Assembly: GCF_001717955.1 (NCBI RefSeq)
Contig: NZ_CP014168.1
Span: 620,001-684,000 of the forward strand
Direction: 5' to 3'
Source of the DNA: Sphingomonas panacis
Lineage (GTDB): Bacteria > Pseudomonadota > Alphaproteobacteria > Sphingomonadales > Sphingomonadaceae
Length of the DNA stretch: 64,000 bases
The notes below the pieces were generated by a model that worked only from the letters and a program-made list of their open reading frames with translations, did no database searches and was not told the DNA's origin. A program made the translations under genes and the position numbers. Positions 44,819 through 54,281 of the stretch are shown in pieces; position 1 is the first letter of the stretch, and every line of letters begins with the position of its first letter.

Positions 44819-45892
44819 ATGAGCGATATCCACGAGTCGATCCAGCGCTACGAAGGCTGGCTACGCGCGCAACTCGGCGACGACATCATCGAGAAGGATC
44901 TGGTGCGCAAGCGTGCGAAGATGGCGAAGACCGCCTTCGTGTTCCTGCGCGCGACCTATTGGCGCTGGGCCGAGACGATCCTGGCGGTCTGCCCCGATCT
45001 CGCCGACGCCCCGCCGGTGCTGGCGATCGGCGACACGCATCTCGAAAACTTCGGGACGTGGCGCGATGCCGAGGGCCGGCTGGTGTGGGGCGCGAACGAT
45101 TTCGACGATGCGGCGGTGATGCCTTGGCCGCTCGACCTCGTCCGCCTCGCCGCGTCGGCGTTGCTGGCCGGCGGCGAATCGGCGGAGGATATATGCGACG
45201 CGCTTTGGGACGGCTATCTCGCCGGCCTCGCCAGGCCGCACCCGCTGATCCTCGAACGCGAGCATCGCTGGCTGCGCCGCGAGATGATGCTGCCGGAGAA
45301 GGAGCGCGCCGACTGGTGGCGCAAGCTCGCGCCCGGCGGCAAGGCGCGCAAGGCCGGCGCGGCGGCGCCCGAGCGCTTTCACGCGGCGCTGGCGGCGGCG
45401 TTGCCGGTTGCGGCATCGGGTTCCGAATTGCCGATCTTCGCGCGCACCGCCGGCACCGGCAGTCTCGGCAAGCCGCGCTACACCGCGCAGATCGCATGGC
45501 TCGGCGGCCCGGTGGTGCGGGAGGTGAAGACGATCCTGCCCTCGGCCTGGGCGGTGTTCGGACCCGGCAGCGACGCTACGATCCGCGCCGGTACGATCGC
45601 GCATGCCGAGACTCGTGCGGTCGATCCGCACTACCGGGTCGAGGACGGTCTGGTGGTGCGGCGGCTTTCGCCCAACAGCCGCAAGATCGAGGTCAAGGAC
45701 GCGGGCGCGGTGCTGATGTCGGCGGAAATGCTGCGGCTGATGGGGCGCGAGATCGCGACCTGCCATGCCGGCGATGCCCTTAGGCGCGACGCGGTTCGCG
45801 CCGATGCGGCGCAGCGCACTTCGGGTTGGTTGCGCGGCCATGCCCGCGCCGCCGCGAAGGCGGTGAAGCACGATTACAAGGCGTTCGCCTGA
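44819..45892 (+). CDS. DUF2252 family protein
   Basis: Cytoplasmic protein (357 aa) with a kinase-like DUF2252 fold. The conserved block is AIGDTHLENFGTWRDAEGRL followed by WGANDFDDAAVMPWPLDLVR, the equivalent of the H-x-D/N-x-x-N-F and DFD motifs in aminoglycoside-kinase-like proteins. No function is established. It starts 28 bases after the PhoD-like gene and may be cotranscribed. Confidence 0.85.
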   Translation: MSDIHESIQRYEGWLRAQLGDDIIEKDLVRKRAKMAKTAFVFLRATYWRWAETILAVCPDLADAPPVLAIGDTHLENFGTWRDAEGRLVWGANDFDDAAVMPWPLDLVRLAASALLAGGESAEDICDALWDGYLAGLARPHPLILEREHRWLRREMMLPEKERADWWRKLAPGGKARKAGAAAPERFHAALAAALPVAASGSELPIFARTAGTGSLGKPRYTAQIAWLGGPVVREVKTILPSAWAVFGPGSDATIRAGTIAHAETRAVDPHYRVEDGLVVRRLSPNSRKIEVKDAGAVLMSAEMLRLMGREIATCHAGDALRRDAVRADAAQRTSGWLRGHARAAAKAVKHDYKAFA

Positions 45893-46030
45893 ATCGGCCT
45901 GGAAGGTGTTGGGAGCTAGGGTGCGCCGTTGGGCAGCACGGTCGGCGTCATCACAAGCACGCCGGTAGATTTGCTGGAACCGGGGCGAACGGGGTTTCCC
46001 ACATCCGCCCCGGCACCAAAGCCTGTCGGC

Positions 46031-46237
46031 TCAGGCGTTCTGCAGGTTTACCGCAGACGCCTTGCCGCGCTTGTCATTCTCGATGTCATACGAGACGCGC
46101 TGATCGGTCTCGAGCGTCGACATGCCGGCGCGCTCGACAGCGGTGATGTGGACGAAGCTGTCGCTGCCGCCGTCTTCCGGCGCAATGAAGCCATAGCCCT
46201 TGTCGTTATTGAAGAATTTTACTTTGCCGATCGGCAT
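46031..46237 (-). CDS. Cold-shock protein, CspA family
   Basis: Single-stranded nucleic-acid chaperone of one cold-shock domain (68 aa). RNP1-like KGYGFI and RNP2-like SFVHI lie in the expected places after MPIGKVKFFNND. ATG 46237 is set by the GGAAC-type purine run and homology. The 185 bases upstream have no gene and include AT-rich sequence around 46360, consistent with the long leaders of csp genes. Confidence 0.93.
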   Translation of the reverse strand: MPIGKVKFFNNDKGYGFIAPEDGGSDSFVHITAVERAGMSTLETDQRVSYDIENDKRGKASAVNLQNA

Positions 46238-46422
46238 GAGAGCGTTCCTTTCGCAAGGTGGGGAGACCCGCGCGTGAAAGCGCACGGGGCCAGAAGCGTG
46301 AAAGGGAAGACTCAGCCCGGAAGCGTTGATTTTCCGCCGCAGGCGACAATAGCCAGACCGCTATACAAATATACCCGGATAAATCAACCGGCGCGACCAA
46401 GATATATTCCGACGAGCCTGTG

Positions 46423-47139
46423 TCACGCTGCCGATAAGGACCGACTATCGGCGTTTCCGGCGACGACGACGTCCGGTTTGATCGCAAGCCAGATCGTATA
46501 ATGTTTGGGTTCACGGCTGCCGACCGCGTCGATCCGCGCGCTATCCACGGTAAAACCTGCCCCGACCAGCCGATCGACGAAACCGTCGTCGTCATAGGCC
46601 GACCAGATCGCGAGCACGCCGCCCGGGCGCAATGCGGCATAGGTGGAGCGCAGGCCCCAGTTGCAATAGAGTCGGTCGTTGGCAGGGCGAATGAACCCGT
46701 CGGGGCCGTTATCGACATCGAGCAGGATGGCATCGAAGCCCTCGGGCGAATCGATGATGACGTCGTGGACATCGCGGATCGCCAGCGAGACGCGCGGATC
46801 GGCGAGATGCCCGCCGAACAGATGCGCCAGCGGGCCAGTCGCCCAGGTCACCACGGTCGGCACGAGTTCCGCCACGACGATCGCGGTGCTGTCCGGTAGC
46901 GCGGCCAAGGCGGCGCCGAGCGTGAACCCCATGCCGAGCCCGCCGATCAGGATTCGGTCACGCCGCGGCCCCATCCGTCCGATCGCGAGCGAGGCTAGCG
47001 CCTTCTCGGAATCGAAGTCCTGGCTGCCCATCAGCTCGTCTTCGCCGAACTGGATCGAGAAATCGGAGCCGCACTGCATCAGCCACAATTGGCCGCCGCC
47101 GGGAATGTCGGCCGCGTCGATTCGTTCGATGGGTTTCAT
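46423..47139 (-). CDS. Spermidine-synthase-like methyltransferase-fold protein
   Basis: Rossmann-fold protein (238 aa) related to polyamine aminopropyltransferases. The nucleotide-binding motif is ILIGGLGMGFTLGAALAALP, the acidic residue after the second strand is in VVAELVPTVVTWA, and DAILLDVDNGPDGF resembles the catalytic aspartate loop. It lacks the N-terminal beta domain of true spermidine synthases, so polyamine activity is doubtful. Single gene upstream of cspA. Confidence 0.75.
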   Translation of the reverse strand: MKPIERIDAADIPGGGQLWLMQCGSDFSIQFGEDELMGSQDFDSEKALASLAIGRMGPRRDRILIGGLGMGFTLGAALAALPDSTAIVVAELVPTVVTWATGPLAHLFGGHLADPRVSLAIRDVHDVIIDSPEGFDAILLDVDNGPDGFIRPANDRLYCNWGLRSTYAALRPGGVLAIWSAYDDDGFVDRLVGAGFTVDSARIDAVGSREPKHYTIWLAIKPDVVVAGNADSRSLSAA

Positions 47140-47378
47140 GGCTTCAATCCGATCGAACAGGTCTTCGCGGGTGAAGGCTTTGCTGCGCCACGCCGCGATC
47201 TTCCGGCGCCATACGCGACGCCCTCATCGGCGGGGCCGAACCCGCCGAACGCTCCAAGTCTCTCCGGCACGCCGGAGGCGCGTCCATGAGCGAGTCCGCC
47301 GCCAACGTCCACCGCGAAGATTCGCCGGCGCGTTGCCGGCCCCCTGAGGGGGTATCTATCCAAACCGATCGGGGAAAA

Positions 47379-47453
<75 letters not shown>

Positions 47454-47516
47454 ATTTCCGGTTATCGCGGAGCGCGCCTAAGAGACGAGCCGGACGACGT
47501 TGTCAAGGCTGATGCG

Positions 47517-47648
47517 ATGAGTGAGACCAAGGAAACACGCGAAGAGCGGCTCGCGGCGGCGCTTCGCGAGAATTTGCGCCGCCGCAAGGCGCGTGCGCGC
47601 GGTGCCGAGGCCGATCCGATCGCGGATACCGACGCGCCTAAGCGATAG
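47517..47648 (+). CDS. Small basic helical protein, hypothetical
   Basis: A 43-aa product starting MSETKETREERLAAALRENL and continuing RRRKARARG. It is predicted to form a charged amphipathic helix, followed by an acidic tail. Short proteins of this Arg/Glu-rich type are familiar in sphingomonads, but no function is known. It follows tRNA-Thr divergently, and its stop overlaps the convergent pepP stop by 11 bases. Confidence 0.6.
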   Translation: MSETKETREERLAAALRENLRRRKARARGAEADPIADTDAPKR

Positions 47649-49434
47649 GCGCGCATTTCGCGGTCAGCCACGCCCGCTCGGCCTCGTCCATCTGCGGTGC
47701 CAGCACCGCGACCACGCGCGCGTGATAGGCGTCGAGCCACGCGCGCTCGGCGGGGCTGAGCATCTCCGCGACGATCAACGCGCGTTCGATCGGGCAGAAC
47801 GTGAGCGTCTCGAAGCCGAGCATCGCCTGTTCGCCGCCGGCGATCTCGCGCGGCTCGACCAGAATCAGATTCTCGATGCGGATGCCGTATTCGCCGGCCT
47901 TGTAATAGCCCGGCTCGTTGGAGAGGATCATACCAGCGCGCAGCGGCTCGGACGGGCCGCCGCCGGGGTAGAAGGGCTGCGCGATCCGTTGCGGGCCTTC
48001 ATGCACCGACAGATAGGCGCCGACGCCGTGGCCGGTGCCATGCGCGTAGTCGAGCCCAGCTTCCCAAAGCGGGCGGCGCGCGAAGCCGTCGAGCTGGCCG
48101 CCGGTGGTGCCGGGCGGGAAGATCGCGGTGGCGAGCGCGATATGGCCCTTCAATACGCGCGTGAAGCGGTCGCGCATTTCCTCGCTGGGGGTGCCGACCG
48201 GAATCACGCGAGTCACGTCGGTGGTGCCGTCGCGATACTGGCCGCCCGAATCGACGAGGTAGAGCTGGCCCGGCTCGATCGGCGCGTTGGATTCTTCCGT
48301 CACCTTGTAATGCGGGCTGGCACCGTGTGCGCCGGTGGCGGAAATCGTATCGAACGAACTGTCGAGCCACACGCCGGTCGCTTCGCGGAACGCCTGCAAC
48401 CTCGCCGCCGCGGAGAGTTCGGTCTCGCCGCCCGCCGGAAGCGCGGTCTCGGCCCAGCGCAGGAAGCGCGCCAGCGCGGCGCCGTCGCGCGCCGAGGCGG
48501 CACGGTGGCCAGCGATCTCGGCGGGGTTCTTGGTCGCCTTCGCGAGTACGGCGGGGTCGCGTAAAGGGAGCACGGTCGCCCCGCCCGCCTTCAGCGAATC
48601 GAAGATCGCCGCGACCGCGCGTTCGGGGTCGGCGGCGACTCGCTTGCCCGCGAAGCCCGCCAGCGCGGACGCGAAATCGGCGCGGTCGCGCAGCCGCACC
48701 GCATTGCCGAGATGCTGGCGCACCGCGTCGTCGATCTTCTCGGGCGCGACGAACAGCTCGGCGGTGCCATCGGCATCGACGACCGCATAGGCGAGCGCGA
48801 CCGGCGTATGCTCGACATCGCGTCCGCGCACGTTGAGCACCCAGGCGATCGAATCGAGCGCGCTCAGCACCACCGCATCGGCCTTGCGCTCGGCCAGCCA
48901 GTCGGCGATCAACGCCCGCTTCTCCGCCGACGACGCACCAGCGACGGCATCGTCCTGCACCACCAGCCGCGCGTTCGAGGGCGCGGGGTGGTCGGGCCAG
49001 ACGGAGTCCACGGGATTGGTATCGACCGGCACCAGCGCCGCGCCGCGCTCGGCGAGCGTGCGGCTCGCCTCCGCCACCCACGCGCTGGTATGAAGCCACG
49101 GATCATAGCCGATCCGCCCACCCTCGGCGGCATGCGCGCCGAGCCACGTGGCGACGCTGGTCGCAGGCACGCCGACGAACTGCCAGTCCTCCGCGGAAAC
49201 CTGCTCGCGCACCTGCAAGGTATAGCGCCCGTCGGTGAAGATCGCCGCTTCCTGCGGCAGCACCACCGCCGTGCCGGCCGATCCCTGAAACCCGGTCAGC
49301 CACGCAAGTCGCTGCGCATATTCGCCGACATATTCGCTCATATGCTCGTCGGTGAGCGGCACGACGAAACCGTCGAGCCGGTCGCGGGCGAGCTGTTCGC
49401 GGAGGGCGGCGAGGCGAGCGGAATAGGTCGACAT
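47638..49434 (-). CDS. pepP: Xaa-Pro aminopeptidase (M24 family, AMPP-like)
   Basis: Metalloaminopeptidase (598 aa) that removes N-terminal residues before proline. Two creatinase-type N-terminal domains (LREQLARDRLDGFVVPLTDE) precede the M24 pita-bread domain. The metal ligands are in LYLVDSGGQYRDGTTDVTR, GTGHGVGAYLSVHEGPQ, SNEPGYYKAGEYGIRIENL and the final glutamate in LGFETLTFCPIE. The length matches the three-domain eukaryote-like aminopeptidase P1 form. It is divergent from the oligopeptidase gene. Confidence 0.93.
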   Translation of the reverse strand: MSTYSARLAALREQLARDRLDGFVVPLTDEHMSEYVGEYAQRLAWLTGFQGSAGTAVVLPQEAAIFTDGRYTLQVREQVSAEDWQFVGVPATSVATWLGAHAAEGGRIGYDPWLHTSAWVAEASRTLAERGAALVPVDTNPVDSVWPDHPAPSNARLVVQDDAVAGASSAEKRALIADWLAERKADAVVLSALDSIAWVLNVRGRDVEHTPVALAYAVVDADGTAELFVAPEKIDDAVRQHLGNAVRLRDRADFASALAGFAGKRVAADPERAVAAIFDSLKAGGATVLPLRDPAVLAKATKNPAEIAGHRAASARDGAALARFLRWAETALPAGGETELSAAARLQAFREATGVWLDSSFDTISATGAHGASPHYKVTEESNAPIEPGQLYLVDSGGQYRDGTTDVTRVIPVGTPSEEMRDRFTRVLKGHIALATAIFPPGTTGGQLDGFARRPLWEAGLDYAHGTGHGVGAYLSVHEGPQRIAQPFYPGGGPSEPLRAGMILSNEPGYYKAGEYGIRIENLILVEPREIAGGEQAMLGFETLTFCPIERALIVAEMLSPAERAWLDAYHARVVAVLAPQMDEAERAWLTAKCAPIA

Positions 49435-49550
49435 GAGACGGTCCTGCGGATGGCGTGCGAATGCGAGCAGTGTATGCGGCGGCGCGTGACGACGCGAGGC
49501 CTTTCACCCGGCCATTGCCGCCGGGCCACCCGCACCCTAGGTCTGCGCGC

Positions 49551-51614
49551 ATGACCGAAACGCCCAAGCCGCCGATCGCGGCGCGTCGCCCGCACAGCTT
49601 CACACTGCACGGCATCACGATCGAAGACCCGTATGCCTGGCTCAAGGACGCGGGCTATCCCGATGTCACCGACAAGGACGTGCTCGCCTATCTCGACGCC
49701 GAGAATGCCTATTTCGAAAGCATGATGGCGCCGCACCGCCCGCTGGTCGACCGGCTCTACGAAGAGATGAAGGGCCGCATCAAGGAGGACGAATCCTCGG
49801 TGCCGCAGAAGGACGGCGACTGGCTGTACTGGACCGCGTTCGAGACCGGCGGCGAATATCGCTTGTGGTGGCGCAAGCCCGTCGCGGGCGGGGACGACCA
49901 GTTGATCCTCGACGAGCCGGCGCTGGCGAAGGGCAAGGAATATTTCCGGCTCGGCACGCTCTCCGTCAGCAACGACGGGAAGCTGCTCGCCTATGCAATC
50001 GACGACAATGGCTCGGAGCGGTTCGAGCTGCGCGTCAAGAACCTCGAAACCGGCGAGCATCTGCCCGACGTGATCCCCGGCACACTCTCCGAGATCGTCT
50101 GGACCGCCGACGACAAGGGCTTTCTCTACGGCCTCGCCAACGAGCAATGGCGCACCGACAACGCCCGGCTGCACTGGCTCGGCACCGATCCGAAGAACGA
50201 TATCGAACTGTTCCGCGAGGCGGACGAAGGCTACCGCGTCGGCATTTCGGAAACGAGCGCGCGCAACTGGATCATCATCGGCACCGGCGATCATGTCACC
50301 AGCGAAGTGTATCTGCTCCCCGCCAACGATCCGCTGGCCAAGCCGCTGCTGGTCTCGGCGCGGCAGCCGGGGCGCGAATATGATGTCGACGAGCATGACG
50401 GTACGCTGTTCATCCACACCAACGACATCGATCCGATGTGGCGGCTCTGCACCGCGACCATCGACGCGCCCGGCGAATGGTCCGAGCTGATCGCCCCCTC
50501 CCCGCATTTCTACATGACCGGCGTGGCCTGTTTCCGCGACTTCTTCATCGTCGATGGCCGCGAGGACGGTCTCGATCAGGTCGAAATCCACCGCTACGAT
50601 CCGGCGATCGCACCCCAGCGCATCGTCTTTCCCGAGGCGAGCTACGACGCCGGCCTCGGCGACAATCCCGAATATGCGATGGACGTGCTTCGGCTCGGCT
50701 ACGAATCGATGGTCACGCCGGGGACGGTCTACGACTATGATGTCGCCAGCGGCGAGATGACCGTGCTCAAGGTGCAGGAGATCCCCTCCGGCTACGACGC
50801 GGCGAAGTACCGCACGGAGCGGCTCAAGATCATCGCGCGCGACGGCATCGAGGTGCCGGTGTCGATCGTCTACCCCAAGGATTTCCCGAAGGACGGATCG
50901 GCGCCGCTCTTCCTCTACGCCTATGGCGCCTATGGCCACGCCATCCCGCCGGGCTTCTCGACCGGGCGGCTGTCGCTGCTCGATCGCGGCTTCGCTTATG
51001 CCATCGCGCATATCCGGGGTGGCGACGATCTCGGCCAGCAATGGTATCACGACGGCAAGCTCGAAAAGCGCACCAACACGTTCAACGATTTCGTCGATGT
51101 CGCGAAGGGGCTGATCGGGCAAGGCTGGACCAGCGCGGGCAAGATCGCCATCGCGGGCCGCTCGGCGGGCGGCGAGCTGATGGGCGCGGTGGTCAATTCC
51201 GATCCCGAGCTATGGGGCGCGGTGATCGCCGACGTGCCGTTCGTCGACGTGCTCAACACGATGCTCGACGACAGCCTGCCGCTGACGCCGGGCGAATGGC
51301 CCGAATGGGGCAATCCGATCGAGGACAAGGCGGCGTTCGAGCTGATCCACAGCTATTCGCCTTACGATCAGGTGTCCGCGCACGCCTATCCGCCGCTGTT
51401 CATCTCGGGCGGCCTCAACGATCCGCGCGTGACCTATTGGGAGCCGGCCAAATGGGCGGCGAAGCTGCGCGCGACCAAGACCGACGACAACGTGCTGTTC
51501 CTCAAGACCAACATGGGCGCGGGCCATGGCGGCAAGTCGGGCCGGTTCGAGTCCTTGCGCGAAGCGGCCGAGGAACATGCCTTCGTGCTGTGGCAATTGG
51601 GTATCGAGGGTTAG
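49551..51614 (+). CDS. ptrB: Oligopeptidase B (S9 family serine peptidase)
   Basis: Prolyl-oligopeptidase-fold enzyme (687 aa) that cleaves peptides after basic residues. The N-terminal propeller begins PHSFTLHGITIEDPYAWLKD. The catalytic serine is in AGRSAGGELMGAVVN (about S538), the aspartate in SGGLNDPRVTYWEP and the histidine in GAGHGGKSGRF. GGDDLGQQWYHDGKLEKRTN with EDES-type acid residues fits oligopeptidase B. Complete; a repeat follows. Confidence 0.93.
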   Translation: MTETPKPPIAARRPHSFTLHGITIEDPYAWLKDAGYPDVTDKDVLAYLDAENAYFESMMAPHRPLVDRLYEEMKGRIKEDESSVPQKDGDWLYWTAFETGGEYRLWWRKPVAGGDDQLILDEPALAKGKEYFRLGTLSVSNDGKLLAYAIDDNGSERFELRVKNLETGEHLPDVIPGTLSEIVWTADDKGFLYGLANEQWRTDNARLHWLGTDPKNDIELFREADEGYRVGISETSARNWIIIGTGDHVTSEVYLLPANDPLAKPLLVSARQPGREYDVDEHDGTLFIHTNDIDPMWRLCTATIDAPGEWSELIAPSPHFYMTGVACFRDFFIVDGREDGLDQVEIHRYDPAIAPQRIVFPEASYDAGLGDNPEYAMDVLRLGYESMVTPGTVYDYDVASGEMTVLKVQEIPSGYDAAKYRTERLKIIARDGIEVPVSIVYPKDFPKDGSAPLFLYAYGAYGHAIPPGFSTGRLSLLDRGFAYAIAHIRGGDDLGQQWYHDGKLEKRTNTFNDFVDVAKGLIGQGWTSAGKIAIAGRSAGGELMGAVVNSDPELWGAVIADVPFVDVLNTMLDDSLPLTPGEWPEWGNPIEDKAAFELIHSYSPYDQVSAHAYPPLFISGGLNDPRVTYWEPAKWAAKLRATKTDDNVLFLKTNMGAGHGGKSGRFESLREAAEEHAFVLWQLGIEG

Positions 51615-51635
51615 ACGGAACCCTACCCCTCTCCC

Positions 51636-51717
51636 GTTCGCACTGAGCGTGTCGAAGTGCGTGCCAAGCAGCGCCACACTTTGGGGCACGTGCTTCGACT
51701 GCGCTCAGCACGAACGG
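51636..51717. repeat. Palindromic intergenic repeat (type B)
   Basis: CCGTTCGCACTGAGCGTGTC and CTTCGACTGCGCTCAGCACG form inverted arms between two convergent genes. Confidence 0.78.
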
Positions 51718-51727
51718 ATGCGGGGAA

Positions 51728-52867
51728 CTAAGCCTTCCGAAACGGCGTAAGCTCGGCCAGATATTCCTGATCGTGCTCCACCGAGGCGCGCTCGCGCACC
51801 AGGAAGTCGGCGATGGCGCGGCGGAAATTGGGGTCGGGGATGTAATGCGCCGACCAGGTCGGCACCGGCGCATAGCCGCGCGCGAGCTTGTGTTCGCCCT
51901 GCGCGCCCGCCTCGACCACGGTCTTGCCGAGCGCGATGGCGGCGTCGATCGCCTGATAATAGCACAGTTCGAAGTGGAGGAACGGCACCTCCTCGGTACA
52001 GCCCCAATAGCGGCCGTAGAGCGTATCCTTGCCGATCAGGTTGAGCGCGCCGGCGATCGGCCGGCCGTCGCGTTCCGCGAGCATCAGCAGCACCTTGTCC
52101 CCCATCCGCGCGCCGAGCAGTGAGAAGAAGTCGCGCGTCAGGTACGGTCGCCCCCATTTGCGCGAGCCGGTATCCTGATAGAACACCCAGAACGCATCCC
52201 ACGCCGCTTCGGTGAGGTCACGTCCGGTCAGGTGGCGGACGGTGATGCCGCCCTCCAGCGCGCCGGCGCGTTCCTTGCGGATCGCCTTGCGTTTGCGGCT
52301 GGAGAGCGCGCCCAGGAACTCGTCGAAGCTGGCATAGCCGTCATTGTGCCAGTGGAACTGCGTGCCCTCGCGGATCAGCCAGCCCGCCGCCTCGAACAGC
52401 GGCACCTGATCGGGCGCGACGAAGGTCGCGTGCGCCGAGGACAGGCCGTGCCGGTCGGTGACCGATTCGAGCGCGGCGATCAGCGCAGGCGCGTGTGCGG
52501 AATCGCGCAGCAGCAGGCGCGGCCCCGGCGCTGGCGTGAACGGCACCGCGATCTGGAGTTTGGGGTAATAGTCCCCGCCCGCCCGCTGGTACGCATCGGC
52601 CCAGGCATGATCGAAGACATATTCGCCCTGGCTGTGGCTCTTGGCATAAGCGGGGGCGATCGCGACGGGCTTGCCGTCCTTGCCCTCGATCAGCACCGGC
52701 ACCGGTTGCCACCCGGTCTGCGGCGTCGCGCTGCCCGAGTCTTCGAGGATCGACAGGAAGGCATGGCTGAGGAAGGGGTTGTCCTCGCCCGCGCAGGCGT
52801 CCCAGTCGGCGGCGGGCACCGACGAGACACCGTCGGCTAATCTGGCGGTGACGTCGGTTTTGCTCAC
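51728..52867 (-). CDS. GNAT/FemAB-like acyltransferase (COG3146 type)
   Basis: Protein of 379 aa with two GNAT-like halves, of the group often labelled peptidoglycan biosynthesis protein or DUF482. Conserved segments are NPFLSHAFLSILEDSGSA, PAYAKSHSQGEYVFDHAWAD, FHWHNDGYASFDEFL, SSRKRKAIRKER and LYGRYWGCTEEVPFLHFELC. The reaction is not known. Its start lies nine bases after the GT-C-like gene's stop, so the minus-strand genes from the lipoprotein onwards may form one unit. Confidence 0.85.
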   Translation of the reverse strand: MSKTDVTARLADGVSSVPAADWDACAGEDNPFLSHAFLSILEDSGSATPQTGWQPVPVLIEGKDGKPVAIAPAYAKSHSQGEYVFDHAWADAYQRAGGDYYPKLQIAVPFTPAPGPRLLLRDSAHAPALIAALESVTDRHGLSSAHATFVAPDQVPLFEAAGWLIREGTQFHWHNDGYASFDEFLGALSSRKRKAIRKERAGALEGGITVRHLTGRDLTEAAWDAFWVFYQDTGSRKWGRPYLTRDFFSLLGARMGDKVLLMLAERDGRPIAGALNLIGKDTLYGRYWGCTEEVPFLHFELCYYQAIDAAIALGKTVVEAGAQGEHKLARGYAPVPTWSAHYIPDPNFRRAIADFLVRERASVEHDQEYLAELTPFRKA

Positions 52868-52876
52868 GCGCCCAAG

Positions 52877-54265
52877 CTAGGGGGTAGGCGCGGCTTTTCC
52901 AACCGCCGTCTGCGCGAGTGGCCAGCACAGCAGCAGCAGCAGGAACGGCGTGACGAAATCGCGATGGCGCTCGCCGAACTCGAACCAGATGCCGAACAGC
53001 GCGAGCTGGAGGACGCAGGCCGCGATCAGCAGCAGCAGCGTGCCCGGCACCGCCCGCCCGCACGCGCGCCACGCCGCGAGCGCGAGCAGACCGGCGTGGC
53101 TGAGGTACGACAGCGGCCACAGCAACGCGGCGAGCGATCCGCCGATGGTCGGGCTCATCGCCTCCAGCCGCACCACACCGAAGACGCTCACCGCGCAGGC
53201 CCGCACGAATTTGGTGAGCGTCAGCCGCGCGAAGCCGAGCGGATCGCGCCCGATCCACTCCACCGCCAGCGCGCCGGCGCGCTTGCCGACGGTGATCTCG
53301 GGCAGGTCGCGCAGTTCGGGCGGATATTCCATCCAGTTGCCGGTCGCGTGCGCGTTGTTGCCGACCCACAGGCTCAGCCCGCCCGCGCTGGTCAGCGGCA
53401 CGAACGTGCCGAACACCAGCGCGTTGCGAAGCCACCATGGCAGCATCACCAGCACCGCGACGGGAACCGCCATCAACCCGCGCCGGAGGACGGCGGCGAA
53501 CCCGATCCGCCGCCACAGCACCAGCCCCATCAAAGCCGCGAGCGGCGCCTGCCCCGGCTGCGTGAGCGCGAGCAGCCCGGCGATCCCGCCGAGCACGATC
53601 GCACCGCGCCAACCCCGACGCTCACTCAGCCACGCCAGCGCGAGCGCCAGCACGAGCAATGCGCAAAATCCTTCCTTGGCGGCGAGCGGGGCGGAGAACA
53701 CCACCGACGGCCACACCAGATACAGCCACGCCGCGCGGCACCCGGCCGCACCGCTGCCGAGCCGGGCGCCGAGCAATGCGATCAACATCGCTGCCGCGCC
53801 GTCGATCAGCGTACCGAACACCAGCAAGGACCATGTCGAAAAGCCCAGCACCGCGCCCCATCCCGCCAGCAGCAGCGGATACAGCGGCGGGTAGAAGGCG
53901 CGGCAATAGAGGTTCAGATAGCTCTCATAGACGCCGAAATCGCCGTGCAGCACGAGATTGCGCGCGAGTTCGACATAAGCGTGCGGATCGCCCGGCGAAA
54001 TCCGGCCCGCGGCGACGAGCGCCGATCCGAAGCGCAAAGCGACGATGACGAGCGCCATGCCGATCAGGCTCGCCGGCCCCGGCCGGCGCGTGAGCGCGCG
54101 CACCCCCGCCGCCGCCGCGCCTGCCCAGCCAACGAACAGCAGCATGCCGCCCGCCGACCAGCCCCAGCGCGCGCCAAACCCCGGCAGCGACGCCAGAGCA
54201 TAGAGGAACAGCAAAGCCAGCGCCGCGCGCATCCCGAATCGCAATGGGGATCGCCCCGCGCTCAT
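52877..54265 (-). CDS. GT-C type membrane glycosyltransferase-like protein
   Basis: Membrane protein (462 aa) with about ten helices. The periplasmic loop after the second to third helix reads RISPGDPHAYVELARNLVLH, the equivalent of the Asp-containing catalytic loop of GT39/ArnT-like enzymes. GGLSLWVGNNAHATGNWMEY is a conserved region seen in this glycosyltransferase group. ATG 54265 (MSAGRSPLRF) fits better than ATG 54301. Acceptor unknown; it lies between an L,D-transpeptidase and a GNAT protein. Confidence 0.75.
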   Translation of the reverse strand: MSAGRSPLRFGMRAALALLFLYALASLPGFGARWGWSAGGMLLFVGWAGAAAAGVRALTRRPGPASLIGMALVIVALRFGSALVAAGRISPGDPHAYVELARNLVLHGDFGVYESYLNLYCRAFYPPLYPLLLAGWGAVLGFSTWSLLVFGTLIDGAAAMLIALLGARLGSGAAGCRAAWLYLVWPSVVFSAPLAAKEGFCALLVLALALAWLSERRGWRGAIVLGGIAGLLALTQPGQAPLAALMGLVLWRRIGFAAVLRRGLMAVPVAVLVMLPWWLRNALVFGTFVPLTSAGGLSLWVGNNAHATGNWMEYPPELRDLPEITVGKRAGALAVEWIGRDPLGFARLTLTKFVRACAVSVFGVVRLEAMSPTIGGSLAALLWPLSYLSHAGLLALAAWRACGRAVPGTLLLLIAACVLQLALFGIWFEFGERHRDFVTPFLLLLLCWPLAQTAVGKAAPTP

Positions 54266-54281
54266 ACGCCGAACGCCCGGA

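Noticed and set aside
45980..46013. CCGGGGCG/CGCCCCGG stem as a terminator after cspA
   Set aside because: The loop is long (18 bases) and no T run follows, so evidence is too weak to list.
47136..47363. A 75-codon minus-strand ORF before tRNA-Thr
   Set aside because: No Shine-Dalgarno, no homology, overlaps the start of the next gene; composition looks like shadow coding.
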